Assembly (NCBI RefSeq): GCF_002160955.1
Contig: NZ_NFLN01000014.1
Location: 1 to 64,000 of the forward strand
From: Gemmiger sp. An120
Lineage (GTDB): Bacteria > Bacillota > Clostridia > Oscillospirales > Ruminococcaceae
Direction: 5' to 3'
Length of the DNA: 64,000 nt
Part shown: one piece after another, positions 7,279-15,736 of the stretch
Layout: every line of letters starts with the position of its first letter
Position numbering within the stretch: the first letter of the stretch is position 1
Notes under the pieces: generated by a model
What the model saw: the letters and a program-made list of their open reading frames with translations, nothing else
Told to the model about the DNA's origin: nothing
The model's database searches: none
Translations under genes and position numbers: made by a program

Positions 7279-8667
7279 TCAGTTGCCGTCGCCGGGCACA
7301 AGGCCGCAGCAGCAGTAGTCGGTGTCAATGGGATGGGCGATGCACCGGGCCTTGAACCGGCGGGTCCCGCACAGGCTGTGGCGGCAGCTTCCGGAGAGGG
7401 TCAGATCCTCCGGCAGCACGAATTTGACGCACCGCACCAGCACATCCCGGCAGCCGGAACAGCTGTGGGCGGGCACGGTGATGGTCTTCATGCCGCGGGG
7501 GTGCTCGCCGCCGGCGCTGTCCAGTTCGGTCAGAATCACCGCCAGCGCCACCCGCCTGCCCGGGCAGACGTTCTTGACCGTTACGTCCAGCTGCAGGATG
7601 CGGCCTTGGGACTCCATCCACACCTCGCCCATGTCCACCTCCATGCAGTCCCGGCAGCTGTCCATGGTCATCTCCACCGGGGTGGGGCAGGGTTCGGGCT
7701 TTACCACCATGCCGCACTCCACCTGCACGGTGGGGCTGGGGAACCGCACCCGGTTGCCCTCGTTGTCGTGGTAGGTGATGGAAGCGTTGACCTGCTTTTC
7801 GCCGCAGGTCTGGCCCACATGCCGGATGTAGAATTCCAGCACCGCGCCCTCGTTGCCGCTGACACCCAGCTCCGGGATCTTCCACTGCAGGGTACCGGCG
7901 GCCACCGTCATAGCGGTGCCCCGGCTGGGCGGGGTGATGCTGGTAATGATGAAATCGCTGTTGACCACCTCGTCGATCACGATGCCGGTGGCGCCGGGAT
8001 GGGCGATGTTCACCGCCAGGTCGCGGAACAGCTCTTCCAGTTCGCCCTTGTCGGGGGCAATCGCCACGTGGGCGGCGTTGGGGTCGGTGGCCCAGTCGTT
8101 CAGCGCGCCCAGGTCCAGCCCGTCGGAACCGGTCAGCCCGATGCAGTAGATGATGCAGCCGGCGGCGCGGGCGGCGGCGGCCACCGGGGCGGGCGGCGGG
8201 CCGGCGGTGGTGCGCCCGTCGGTGAACAGCACGATCACCTTGGCGTTGGCCGAGAGCGGGTCAAACAGGCTCATGGCCCGGGAAAAGGCGTCGGCGTGGT
8301 TGGTGTCGCCGCCGGCGGTCAGGCCATCCACGGCGCTTTTCAGCGCGCTGACCGAGGTGACCAGCGCAATGTCGGTGGTGGCGGTGTCGGCAAAGCTCAC
8401 CACCCCGATCCGGCTGCCGCCCCCGATGTGGCCGTCGGCGGCGCTGTCGGTGGCCCGGTCCAGGATGTCGATGAACTCCTTGGCGCCCGCCTTCATGCTG
8501 GCCAGGGGCGAACCGGCCATGCTGCCGGAACGGTCCAGCACCAGCAGGATGTCGGTGGGGTTCTCGGTGATGTCCGGCGCGGCAGCCAGGGCCAGGGTCA
8601 CCTTGAGGGTGCCGTCGCAGTCCAGGCTGGCGGCGCTGACCTGCTTGTTGGAACTTGTGATTCCCAT
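7279..8667 (-). CDS. VWA-domain protein with a Cys-rich C-terminal half
   Basis: A 462-residue protein of unknown role. Residues about 30-230 form a von Willebrand A domain with a complete MIDAS metal site: DRSGS, the Thr in GGDTNHADAF and the Asp in FTDGRTT. The C-terminal half contains about 15 cysteines in pairs such as SCRDC, SCSGC and a final YCCCG, suggesting metal binding or disulfide cross-links. There is no signal peptide or membrane segment. The start has AAAGGAGGAGATCCC immediately upstream; an upstream in-frame extension has none. The gene is divergent from the glycosyltransferase at 8799. The pattern resembles hydration/spore-surface-like Cys-rich proteins, but no function can be assigned. 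Confidence 0.85.
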   Translation of the reverse strand: MGITSSNKQVSAASLDCDGTLKVTLALAAAPDITENPTDILLVLDRSGSMAGSPLASMKAGAKEFIDILDRATDSAADGHIGGGSRIGVVSFADTATTDIALVTSVSALKSAVDGLTAGGDTNHADAFSRAMSLFDPLSANAKVIVLFTDGRTTAGPPPAPVAAAARAAGCIIYCIGLTGSDGLDLGALNDWATDPNAAHVAIAPDKGELEELFRDLAVNIAHPGATGIVIDEVVNSDFIITSITPPSRGTAMTVAAGTLQWKIPELGVSGNEGAVLEFYIRHVGQTCGEKQVNASITYHDNEGNRVRFPSPTVQVECGMVVKPEPCPTPVEMTMDSCRDCMEVDMGEVWMESQGRILQLDVTVKNVCPGRRVALAVILTELDSAGGEHPRGMKTITVPAHSCSGCRDVLVRCVKFVLPEDLTLSGSCRHSLCGTRRFKARCIAHPIDTDYCCCGLVPGDGN

Positions 8668-8798
8668 GGGATCTCCTCCTTTGTTCTGCGGGATGCGGGG
8701 GCGCGGGCCCCGTGTGCCCATCCTATGCCGGCGGGGCCGGGGTGTGTGCCCCGCACCCCGGCGGGGCGGTCGGCGTAGAGTGGAGGGGAGGTGATCCT

Positions 8799-10067
8799 TT
8801 GAAGACACGATTTGTTGTTTCGGTGGGGCTGGCCGGCGTATGGCTGGCGGTCTCGCTGTACCTGGCCGCGGGCTGGGTACAGGCCATCGGCGGCGCGCTG
8901 CCGCCGGGGTATCTGTGGTGGGCGATCGGGGGCATGGCGCTGCTGCCGGGCTTTCTGATGAGCGCCATGTTCTTTTCCAACCTGCTGCACCGGCGCGCGC
9001 CCCGCCATCCCCACACCGACGAGCCGGTGACCGTCATCCTCTGCGCCCGCAACGAGGAGACCAACATCCCGCTGGCGATCCGGGCGCTGCGGCGGCAGCA
9101 GTACGCGGGGCATATCCACATCCTGGCGGTGGACAACGGCTCCACCGACGGCACCCGCCGGGCGATCCTGGCCCAGCAGGCGGCGGGCGGGCCGGGCTGC
9201 ACGGTGGAATATGTGGCCTGCCCCGTCCCCGGCAAGGCCAACGCCCTGAACGCCGGGCTGGCGCGGGTGCGCACGCCCCATTTTCTCACAGTGGGCGCGG
9301 ACACCTGGCTGGAGGAAAACGCGGTGCAGCGGATCATGGACCACATCGTGGCCCGAAACAGCGCCTGCGTGGCGGGCAACCTGTTCGCGGCCAACGGGCG
9401 GGGTTCTTTCTGGGCCCGGATGCAGAACTACGACTATCTGCTGAGCATCGCGGCGGTGAAGCGGTTCCAGGGCAGCTACCGTTCCACCCTGGTGGCGCAG
9501 GGGGCGTTCAGCGCCTACAACACCGCCGAGGTGCGGGCGGCGGGCGGCTGGCAGGATGTGATGGGGGAGGACATCGTGCTCACCTACACCCTGCTGCAGA
9601 AAGGTCTGCCCTCCACCTACGAGCCCCGGGCGGTGGGCTACACCACCGTGCCGGACACCGCCGGCCGCCTGTACAGCCAGCGCCGCCGCTGGGCCACCGG
9701 CATGATCGAGGGGCTGCGGGCGGTGCATCCCTGGCAGCAGGGCACGGCGTATTCCCGGTATTTCACCACCGTGAACCTGGCGGTGATCTGGCTGGACCTG
9801 GCGTTTCTGTTCGGGTTTATCCCGGGGCTTTTGCTGGCGGTGTGCGGGTATCCCTATCTGGTGGGGCCGCTGACCCTGTTCACGGCGGCCATGTGTCTGG
9901 TGCTGTATCTGAGCATGTACCGGTTCCAGCGGCGGCTGGACATCCCGTTCCGCAACAGCCTGACCGGGCTGGTGGGCTTTATGCTGCTGTTCCAGGCGAT
10001 CCAGAGCACCGCCGCGCTGCACGGCTATCTGACCGGCCTGGCGAATCGAAAGGAGGCATGGAAATGA
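8799..10067 (+). CDS. Membrane processive glycosyltransferase, family 2 (TTG start)
   Basis: A 422-residue BcsA/PgaC-like enzyme. Two N-terminal membrane helices (about 5-30 and 38-63) precede a cytosolic GT2 domain with VDNGSTDG (Asp112), VGADTW (Asp168), MGEDIVL and the processivity motif QRRRW. Two or three helices follow at the C-terminus. It probably polymerises and exports a simple polysaccharide; the sugar is not predictable. TTG is taken as start because GGAGG sits 7 bases before it and no ATG/GTG fits. The stop codon overlaps the start of the next small gene (ATGA), so the two are translationally coupled. Confidence 0.88.
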   Translation: MKTRFVVSVGLAGVWLAVSLYLAAGWVQAIGGALPPGYLWWAIGGMALLPGFLMSAMFFSNLLHRRAPRHPHTDEPVTVILCARNEETNIPLAIRALRRQQYAGHIHILAVDNGSTDGTRRAILAQQAAGGPGCTVEYVACPVPGKANALNAGLARVRTPHFLTVGADTWLEENAVQRIMDHIVARNSACVAGNLFAANGRGSFWARMQNYDYLLSIAAVKRFQGSYRSTLVAQGAFSAYNTAEVRAAGGWQDVMGEDIVLTYTLLQKGLPSTYEPRAVGYTTVPDTAGRLYSQRRRWATGMIEGLRAVHPWQQGTAYSRYFTTVNLAVIWLDLAFLFGFIPGLLLAVCGYPYLVGPLTLFTAAMCLVLYLSMYRFQRRLDIPFRNSLTGLVGFMLLFQAIQSTAALHGYLTGLANRKEAWK

Positions 10068-10222
10068 AATGGGGCAATCTGTTGTTTGCGCTGGGGGTGG
10101 CGGCGGCCATCCTGGCGGTGACCGCGCTGCTGCTGGTCTACATCCGCCGGGGTGAGGCGGAGGCGCCGCCCTCTGCGGCGCCGGCGGCGGCCATGCTGGC
10201 CGCACCGGGAAATTTCACTTGA
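10064..10222 (+). CDS. Small single-pass membrane protein coupled to the glycosyltransferase
   Basis: A 52-residue protein with one hydrophobic helix (about residues 5-27, LLFALGVAAAILAVTALLLVY), then RR and an Ala/Pro-rich tail. AGGAGG is 7 bases before the ATG, which overlaps the glycosyltransferase stop codon. By position it could be an accessory subunit comparable in role to PgaD, but no homology is recognisable. Confidence 0.7.
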   Translation: MKWGNLLFALGVAAAILAVTALLLVYIRRGEAEAPPSAAPAAAMLAAPGNFT

Positions 10223-10247
10223 CATTTGCACGGGATTCCGATACAGT
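10219..10247 (+). promoter_or_regulatory. Promoter upstream of the MATE gene
   Basis: -35 TTGACA (10219-10224, overlapping the stop codon of the small gene), 17-base spacer, -10 TACAGT (10242-10247). Confidence 0.6.
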
Positions 10248-10282
10248 ATATTTGTGCGAATGCGCGCTTCGTTTGATACATT

Positions 10283-10318
10283 ATCGCCAACAAGTGTATG
10301 CTTGCTGGCGATTTTTTT
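10283..10318 (+). terminator. Intrinsic terminator or attenuator ahead of the MATE gene
   Basis: A 12-bp stem (ATCGCCAACAAG / CTTGCTGGCGAT, one mismatch), loop TGTATG, then a run of seven T. It lies between the predicted promoter (10219-10247) and the MATE start, so it may act as a conditional attenuator and not only as the end of the glycosyltransferase operon. Confidence 0.8.
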
Positions 10319-10345
10319 GCGCCGTGGAGGGGGCAGACTGAAAAT

Positions 10346-11713
10346 ATGGAAAACAACCGGAACAACACATTTTTGACCGGCCCGATCCTGGGGCCGCTGG
10401 TGCGGTTTGCGCTGCCGCTGATGCTGTCGCTGCTGCTGCAGGCCTTTTACGGCGGGGCAGACCTGGCGGTGGTGGGCTGGTTTTCGCCCACGGCCAGCGT
10501 GTCGGCGGTGGCCACCGGCAGCCAGGTGATGCAGATCATCACGGTGGTGGTGACCGGCCTGACCATGGGTGTGACGGTGCGGCTGGGCAAGGCCATCGGC
10601 GCGGGTGACCCGGAGGACGCCGGCCGCACGGTATGCGGCCAGATCCGGCTGTTCGCGGGGATGGCGCTGGGGCTTACGGCGGTGATGCTGCTGGCCGCGC
10701 CCGCCGCCGCCCGGCTGATGAACGTGCCCGCCGAAGCCTTTGACGAGACGGTGCGGTATGTGCGGATCTGTTCGTCCGGTATCGTGTTCATCACGGCCTA
10801 CAACGGGATCAGCGGCGTGTTCCGGGGCGTGGGCAACTCCCGGTCGCCCTTCCTGTTTGTGTTTATCGCCTGCCTGGTAAACGTGGGGCTGGACATTTTG
10901 TTTGTGGGCGGCTTCGGCATGGCGGCGTCCGGCGCGGCGCTGGCCACCATCCTGGCCCAGGCGGTGAGCGTGGCGTTCTCGCTGGGGTATCTGCGGCGGC
11001 ATCCGCTGCCGTTCCCGGTGCGGGCCATGTGGGGGCAGGGCAGCCGGGCCATCCGCGGCATTTTGCGCATCGGCGCCCCCATCGCCTTGCAGGACTGCCT
11101 GACCAACCTGTCCTTTCTGATCATCACCAGCATCGTGAACGGGCTGGGGGTGGTGGCATCGGCGGGCGTGGGCGTGGCCGAAAAGCTGTTTGTGTTTTTG
11201 TCCATCGTGCCGATGGCCTTTATGTCGGCGCTGTCCACCTTTGTGGCCCAGAACATGGGCGCGGGCAACAAGCACCGGGCCGACCGGTCGCTGCTGCTGG
11301 CCCAGGGCATCTCGCTGTGCTGCGGCCTGGTGATGTTCCTGGCCACCTTCTTTGCGGGCGGGGCGCTGGCCAGCCTGTTCAGCCAGGACCCGGCTGTGGT
11401 GGCTTCCTGCGCGGAGTATCTGCGGGCCTGCTCGCCGGAATACCTGCTGATCTCGCTGACCTTCTGCTTTTTGGGCTACTTCAACGGCCGGGAACACACC
11501 ACCTTTGTCATGGCCCAGGGGCTGCTGTCCTCCTTCCTGGTGCGCATCCCGCTGTCCTACGCGCTGAGCCGCCTGCCCGGCGCGGGGGTGTTCCAGATCG
11601 GTCTGGCGGTGCCGGTGTCGGCGCTGCTGAGCCTGGGGCTCTGCCTGGGATACTTCTTCCTGCTGCGCCGCCGGGACCGCCACGGCCCGGAAGGCTGGTA
11701 CAAAAAGGGCTGA
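10346..11713 (+). CDS. MATE-family multidrug/toxin efflux pump
   Basis: A 455-residue, roughly 12-helix transporter with the duplicated MatE architecture (two halves of six helices). The N-terminal half includes LPLMLSLLLQAFYGGADLAVVGWF, the Na+/H+-coupled exporter signature region. It probably expels cationic drugs or metabolites. The ATG at 10346 is chosen because the protein then begins at the usual MATE N-terminus; its ribosome site (GGAGG) is unusually far (15 bases). An attenuator-like hairpin in the leader suggests inducible expression. Confidence 0.88.
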   Translation: MENNRNNTFLTGPILGPLVRFALPLMLSLLLQAFYGGADLAVVGWFSPTASVSAVATGSQVMQIITVVVTGLTMGVTVRLGKAIGAGDPEDAGRTVCGQIRLFAGMALGLTAVMLLAAPAAARLMNVPAEAFDETVRYVRICSSGIVFITAYNGISGVFRGVGNSRSPFLFVFIACLVNVGLDILFVGGFGMAASGAALATILAQAVSVAFSLGYLRRHPLPFPVRAMWGQGSRAIRGILRIGAPIALQDCLTNLSFLIITSIVNGLGVVASAGVGVAEKLFVFLSIVPMAFMSALSTFVAQNMGAGNKHRADRSLLLAQGISLCCGLVMFLATFFAGGALASLFSQDPAVVASCAEYLRACSPEYLLISLTFCFLGYFNGREHTTFVMAQGLLSSFLVRIPLSYALSRLPGAGVFQIGLAVPVSALLSLGLCLGYFFLLRRRDRHGPEGWYKKG

Positions 11714-11735
11714 GGCCTGCTTTTACAGACAAAAC

Positions 11736-11782
11736 AAAACCCGCCCGGGGATTCTGATTTTACGGATACCCGGGCGGGTTTT
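11736..11782. terminator. Terminator of the MATE gene
   Basis: A perfect stem AAAACCCGCCCGGG (11736-11749) / CCCGGGCGGGTTTT (11769-11782) with a 19-base loop. It works in both directions. Confidence 0.85.
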
Positions 11783-11883
11783 CCACATGGTTTGGCCGGA
11801 ATGTTGAAAAGTCAAAGAACAATCCTGTGCACATGCGGCAGATGCACGAAAGCGTGTACTTTTGCGTGTACCGGAACATAGAG

Positions 11884-11919
11884 AAAAGCCCTGGAAACGA
11901 ATCGTTTCCAGGGCTTTTT
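11884..11919. terminator. Terminator of the tRNA-Ser pair
   Basis: A 16-bp perfect stem AAAAGCCCTGGAAACG / CGTTTCCAGGGCTTTT with loop AAT, directly past the 3' end of tRNA-Ser(GCU). Confidence 0.85.
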
Positions 11920-11920
11920 C

Positions 11921-12011
11921 TGGCGGAGAAGGAGGGATTTGAACCCTCGCGCCGGTTTCCCGACCTACGCCCTTAGCAGGGGCGCCTCTTCGACCTCTTG
12001 AGTACTTCTCC
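11921..12011 (-). tRNA. tRNA-Ser (anticodon GCU)
   Basis: A 91-nt class II tRNA with a long variable arm. Acceptor GGAGAAG pairs with CTTCTCC, the anticodon loop is CTGCTAA (GCU), the T-loop is GTTCAAATC, and the 3' CCA is encoded. It is 33 bases from a second tRNA-Ser and co-transcribed with it. Confidence 0.96.
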
Positions 12012-12044
12012 AGAGCAAAGTGATTGGTAATATTCTATTGAAAA

Positions 12045-12131
12045 TGGCGGAGAGGGTGGGATTCGAACCCACGGCCCTTGCGGGTCACCGGTTTTCAAGA
12101 CCGGCTCCTTAAACCACTCGGACACCTCTCC
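12045..12131 (-). tRNA. tRNA-Ser (anticodon UGA)
   Basis: An 87-nt class II tRNA. Acceptor GGAGAGG pairs with CCTCTCC, the anticodon loop is CTTGAAA (UGA), the T-loop is GTTCGAATC, and CCA is encoded. It is the first gene after the promoter at 12172-12200. Confidence 0.96.
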
Positions 12132-12171
12132 CCAGTGGACACCCCATCCGCCAGGTCGGAGTGCGTTATAT

Positions 12172-12200
12172 ATAGTACCATGCAAATCCGGCTTTGTCAA
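12172..12200 (-). promoter_or_regulatory. Promoter of the tRNA-Ser pair
   Basis: Minus strand: -35 TTGACA (12200-12195), 17-base spacer, -10 TACTAT (12177-12172), about 40 bases before tRNA-Ser(UGA). Confidence 0.75.
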
Positions 12201-12323
12201 GCGGTTTTGCCAATTTTACCGGCTTTTGCTCTGTGAAACCGGTGCGGACGGGTTTTCCACACCTTTCCCGGGCTTTCCTTGTGGAAAAGTTGAAAAAATT
12301 GTTGAAAGTATACCCCCTGTAAA

Positions 12324-12360
12324 CAAAAACCGGCAGGCCGGTGGGCACCGGTCTGCCGGA
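12324..12360 (-). terminator. Terminator of the DEAD-box helicase gene
   Basis: Minus strand: CCGGCAGACCGG-TGCCCA-CCGGCCTGCCGG followed by TTTTTGTTT, just past the helicase stop codon. Confidence 0.8.
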
Positions 12361-12372
12361 ACAGGGATCGGG

Positions 12373-14073
12373 TTATTCCTCGTCGCCGCCTGTGATGGGG
12401 GCCGAGGCGCCGCCGCGGCTGGCCAGATACTCCTCAAAACTCTGGAACTTCTGCTGGGGCGGCTTGCGGCTGATCAGCAGCAGGCCGGGGTCTTCCTCCT
12501 TGGAAGCGGCTTTGGCCTTGCTGCGGACCACCGGCTGCGGGGCCGGTTTGGCGGCGGGCTTTTCGCTGCGGGCAGGCTGCGCGGCCTTGGGTGCGGGCTG
12601 GGCCGCTTTGGCCGGGCGCTCGGCGCGGGCCGGGCGGGCCGCCTTGGCAGGCTGCTGCGGGGCCGGCTGGGCCTTGGCGGGCTGCTTGCTGCGGGCGGGC
12701 TGCTGGGCCTTGGGCGCGGGCTGGGCCGCTTTGGCCGGCTGGGCCGGGGCCTCGGCGCTCTGGGCGCGGGCGGCCTGCTCGCCCTCGGCGGCGGCGCGGC
12801 TCTGGGCCCGGCGGCGGCGGCGGCGGCGTTTGGCGCTGGCGCTCAGCGGCTGGTTTTCATGGGATTCCCTCTGGTTTTCCGGCATGGGGGATCGGACTCC
12901 TTTCTTCGTTTCTTCCTGTTTGCGGGGAGCGGGCTGGGCAAGGGGTGCGTCCAGCTCCTCCGGGCTTGTGAGCACCGGGATGGCCCGGCGATTGAGTTTT
13001 TCGATACCGGCCAGGTATTCTTCCTGCTCGCTGGAGCAGAAGCTGATGGCCACGCCCGCCTGGCCCGCCCGGCCGGTGCGGCCGATGCGGTGCACATAGG
13101 TTTCGGGCACTTCGGGCAGGTCGTAGTTGAATACGTGGCTCAGCTCGTTGATATCGATACCCCGGGCGGCGATATCGGTGGCCACCAGCACCCGGGTACT
13201 GCCTTTCTTGAATCCGCCCAGGGCGGCCACCCGGGCGTTCTGGCTCTTGTTGCCGTGGATGGCGGCGGCGGTGACCCCGTTCTTGTTCAGGATGCGGGCG
13301 ATCTTGTCCGCCCCGTGCTTGGTGCGGCTGAACACCAGCGCGCTGGTCACCTCCGGCCGCTGTACCAGCCGGGTGAGCAGGGCAGGCTTGTCCGCCTTTT
13401 CCACATGGAACAGGTACTGATCGATCCGGTCCACCGTGCTGGACACCGGGTCCACCTTGACCGACGCGGGCTTGTGCAGGATGCTGCCGGCCAGCTGCTC
13501 GATCTCGGCAGGCATGGTGGCGCTGAACAGCAGGGTCTGCCGTTTGGCGGGCAGGTGCCGGATGACCTTTTTCACGTCATGGATAAAGCCCATGTCCAGC
13601 ATCCGGTCGGCCTCGTCCAGCACAAAGACCTCCAACGCGCTCAGGTCCACGTGGCCCTGGCCGATCAGGTCGTTCAGGCGGCCCGGGCAGGCGGTGAGTA
13701 CCTCCACACCCCGCTGCAGCGCGGCCACCTGGGGCGCCTGGCCCACGCCGCCGAAGATCACCGTGTGCCGCACCGGCAGGTAGGCCCCATAGGCGGCGAA
13801 GCTTTCGTCGATCTGGAGGGCCAGCTCCCGGGTGGGGGTGAGGATCAGCGCCCGGATCTTGTTGCTTTTCACCGGGCTCTGGGCCAGCCGCTGCAGAATC
13901 GGCAGGGCAAAGGCCGCGGTCTTGCCGGTTCCGGTCTGGGCGCAGCCCAGCAGGTCCCGCCCCTCCAATACCGGGGGAATGGCCTTTTGCTGGATGGGGG
14001 AGGGGGTCTCGTAGCCCGCCTCCCGCACGGCCTGCAGCAGCGGTTCGATCAGATTCAGTTGTTCAAATGTCAT
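12373..14073 (-). CDS. DEAD-box ATP-dependent RNA helicase, RhlE/CshA type
   Basis: A 566-residue RNA helicase. The core (1-370) has the Q motif (SPIQQKA), Walker A AQTGTGKT (45-52), [22 protein letters not shown], and the C-terminal lobe motifs [11 protein letters not shown] and [10 protein letters not shown]. It is followed by a roughly 190-residue low-complexity tail: an Arg-rich block (KRRRRRRR) and then repeated Ala/Pro/Lys/Gln units ([20 protein letters not shown]-like), likely a disordered RNA-binding extension. It is probably involved in RNA decay or ribosome assembly. AGGAG is 5 bases before the start. DUF1015 gene stop lies 39 bases upstream. Confidence 0.93.
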   Translation of the reverse strand: MTFEQLNLIEPLLQAVREAGYETPSPIQQKAIPPVLEGRDLLGCAQTGTGKTAAFALPILQRLAQSPVKSNKIRALILTPTRELALQIDESFAAYGAYLPVRHTVIFGGVGQAPQVAALQRGVEVLTACPGRLNDLIGQGHVDLSALEVFVLDEADRMLDMGFIHDVKKVIRHLPAKRQTLLFSATMPAEIEQLAGSILHKPASVKVDPVSSTVDRIDQYLFHVEKADKPALLTRLVQRPEVTSALVFSRTKHGADKIARILNKNGVTAAAIHGNKSQNARVAALGGFKKGSTRVLVATDIAARGIDINELSHVFNYDLPEVPETYVHRIGRTGRAGQAGVAISFCSSEQEEYLAGIEKLNRRAIPVLTSPEELDAPLAQPAPRKQEETKKGVRSPMPENQRESHENQPLSASAKRRRRRRRAQSRAAAEGEQAARAQSAEAPAQPAKAAQPAPKAQQPARSKQPAKAQPAPQQPAKAARPARAERPAKAAQPAPKAAQPARSEKPAAKPAPQPVVRSKAKAASKEEDPGLLLISRKPPQQKFQSFEEYLASRGGASAPITGGDEE

Positions 14074-14112
14074 GCTTACTCCTGTTCACACCTTGTCGTT
14101 CCCCGGAATGCC

Positions 14113-15396
14113 TCAGGGCAGAATACGGCGGCATTCCAGATAATAGCGTTTGTCCCGGGCGTGGCCCATGCTGAAGGTTTTGCGGGGCAGCACCCCGCCC
14201 AGTACCACGCCCCGGAAGATATCCTCCTTGGCAAAGGGGGGCAACAGCACCCCCGCCGCCGTGCCGTCCGCACACAGGGCGGCCACCGCGTCCTCCCCGT
14301 GGATGAAGTCCACCGAGGCGGCGGGGTGGGCGGGCAGCCAGTCGGCCAGGAAGGCCTCCAGCGTGCCCACGGCCAGCGGGTGCACCGCTTCGCTGGCGGC
14401 CAGCGTTTCGCCGCCGGTCAGCCGGAACCGCTGCGCGCCGGGGGCAGCCGGGTCGGCCAGCGCGTTCTTTTCTTTCAGCCAGGCGGCAAAATCCGCCGCA
14501 AAAACCGCCGGGTCGGCCCCGAACACCACCCGGTGGATGGGCTCGATGCCGATGGCCGGGCTGTGGATGTTGCACACCTCCGCCAGGCACCAGCGGGCGG
14601 GATGGGTTTTCTGTTCCTCAGGGGAGAGGGTGGGTTTGAGCTGCTCCCACCAGGCTTTGGCGGTGGCCAGGCTGTGGTTGCCGTCCCCCACCGCCAGGGT
14701 CAGGGGCGGCTGGCCCGCCGCGGCCGGGTAGCGGGCGTCAAAATTTTCCTGCGCGCCCAGCGCCGCCAGGGCCTGGGTGATGGCCGCAACCCGGGCCGGG
14801 TCCTCCACCGCCCAGCCTCGGATGGAACCGCCGCCCAGCATCAGCTGGCCCTCGTAGAGCGGGGTCTGCCCGGCGGCGGCGCGGCCCAGCGGGCCCAGCA
14901 CCGTATCGGCCGGGTCATCAATGAGCATCATCACATGGGGGGATTCCAGCGCGGCCCCCTGCCGCACCCGCAGCCGGGGCGGAATGCGGGACACCACCGT
15001 GCCCTCGGTAGGGCGCACGGCGGGGCGGGTGCCGGGGGCGTAGCTGTACTGCTCCAGGTCCACCGCGCCCACCAGCCCCGCCCGGAGATTCCCGGCGAAA
15101 TCGACGCGCTCCAGATACACATACCCGTTCACCGCCCGGGTGAGCACCTGCTGTTCATACCGCTCCATGGCGGCGTGGATGGCCGCGATCCGCCCTTCCA
15201 CGTCCGGCTGCTCCAGATATACCTCCGGCAGCACCAGGTCCAGGGCGGTGGGGCCCTCCCCGGCGGCGGCGCGGGCGTCGGCCCAGTAGTCCGGCTGGCT
15301 GGTGAACTGGTCGCAGGCCAGGCAGGCCCAGCGGGCCAGCGGCACCGACGGGTCCGGCAGCAGGATGCGGGCGGGCACAAAGCAGGGCTCTGACAT
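14113..15396 (-). CDS. DUF1015-family protein
   Basis: A 427-residue cytosolic protein of unknown function. Recognisable family landmarks are the N-terminal ...ILLPDPSVPLARWACLACDQF region, the conserved VGDGNHSLATAKAWWE box and THPARWCLAEVCNIHS. The start MSEPCFVPAR has AAGGA 9 bases upstream. It lies 39 bases before the helicase gene in the same direction. Members are scattered in anaerobes, often near amino-acid or serine metabolism genes; nothing here narrows the role. Confidence 0.8.
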   Translation of the reverse strand: MSEPCFVPARILLPDPSVPLARWACLACDQFTSQPDYWADARAAAGEGPTALDLVLPEVYLEQPDVEGRIAAIHAAMERYEQQVLTRAVNGYVYLERVDFAGNLRAGLVGAVDLEQYSYAPGTRPAVRPTEGTVVSRIPPRLRVRQGAALESPHVMMLIDDPADTVLGPLGRAAAGQTPLYEGQLMLGGGSIRGWAVEDPARVAAITQALAALGAQENFDARYPAAAGQPPLTLAVGDGNHSLATAKAWWEQLKPTLSPEEQKTHPARWCLAEVCNIHSPAIGIEPIHRVVFGADPAVFAADFAAWLKEKNALADPAAPGAQRFRLTGGETLAASEAVHPLAVGTLEAFLADWLPAHPAASVDFIHGEDAVAALCADGTAAGVLLPPFAKEDIFRGVVLGGVLPRKTFSMGHARDKRYYLECRRILP

Positions 15397-15736
15397 GGGC
15401 GATCGTCCTTTCCGGGCGGCGGAGGCCGCCTGTTTTGTAATTTCTTTTGAATTTATACCTGCTGTTGAAACGCGGGAGTTGGAAACAGCAAAAGGCGGGG
15501 CGGCCCATCGGCACGCCCGCGCCCGCAATTTGCGAAAACAGATTCTCTCTTTTCTTACCGAAAGGGGAGAGGGTGTGGGAGAGGACCATCAGGGGCCTCT
15601 CCCACTTGCCATATTCTCGTTTTTTCTGCGCGCAGAGCAGGAAAAACGGCGCAGCAGGCTGCCGAAAACGCCTTTTCGGCAGCCTGGGTGCGGGACGGTC
15701 CATCGGCACGCCCGCGCCCTGTTTCAGGCAGCGGTA
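15397..15736. repeat. Intergenic repeat/hairpin region with a 20-bp direct repeat
   Basis: No gene is apparent. CCATCGGCACGCCCGCGCCC occurs twice, exactly (15505-15524 and 15700-15719). Between the copies lie an inverted repeat GTGGGAGAGG/CCTCTCCCAC (about 15573-15602) and a 13-bp perfect stem AGGCTGCCGAAAA/TTTTCGGCAGCCT (15656-15685), probably the terminator of the glycosidase-like gene. It looks like a repetitive extragenic element, not a coding remnant. Confidence 0.6.

Noticed and set aside
8712-8790. Copy of the nested GC-rich insert (shared GGCGGTCGGCGTAG) before the glycosyltransferase
   Set aside because: Only 14 bases are shared with the insert in foldback copy D and no arms or hairpins match, so chance in GC-rich DNA cannot be excluded.
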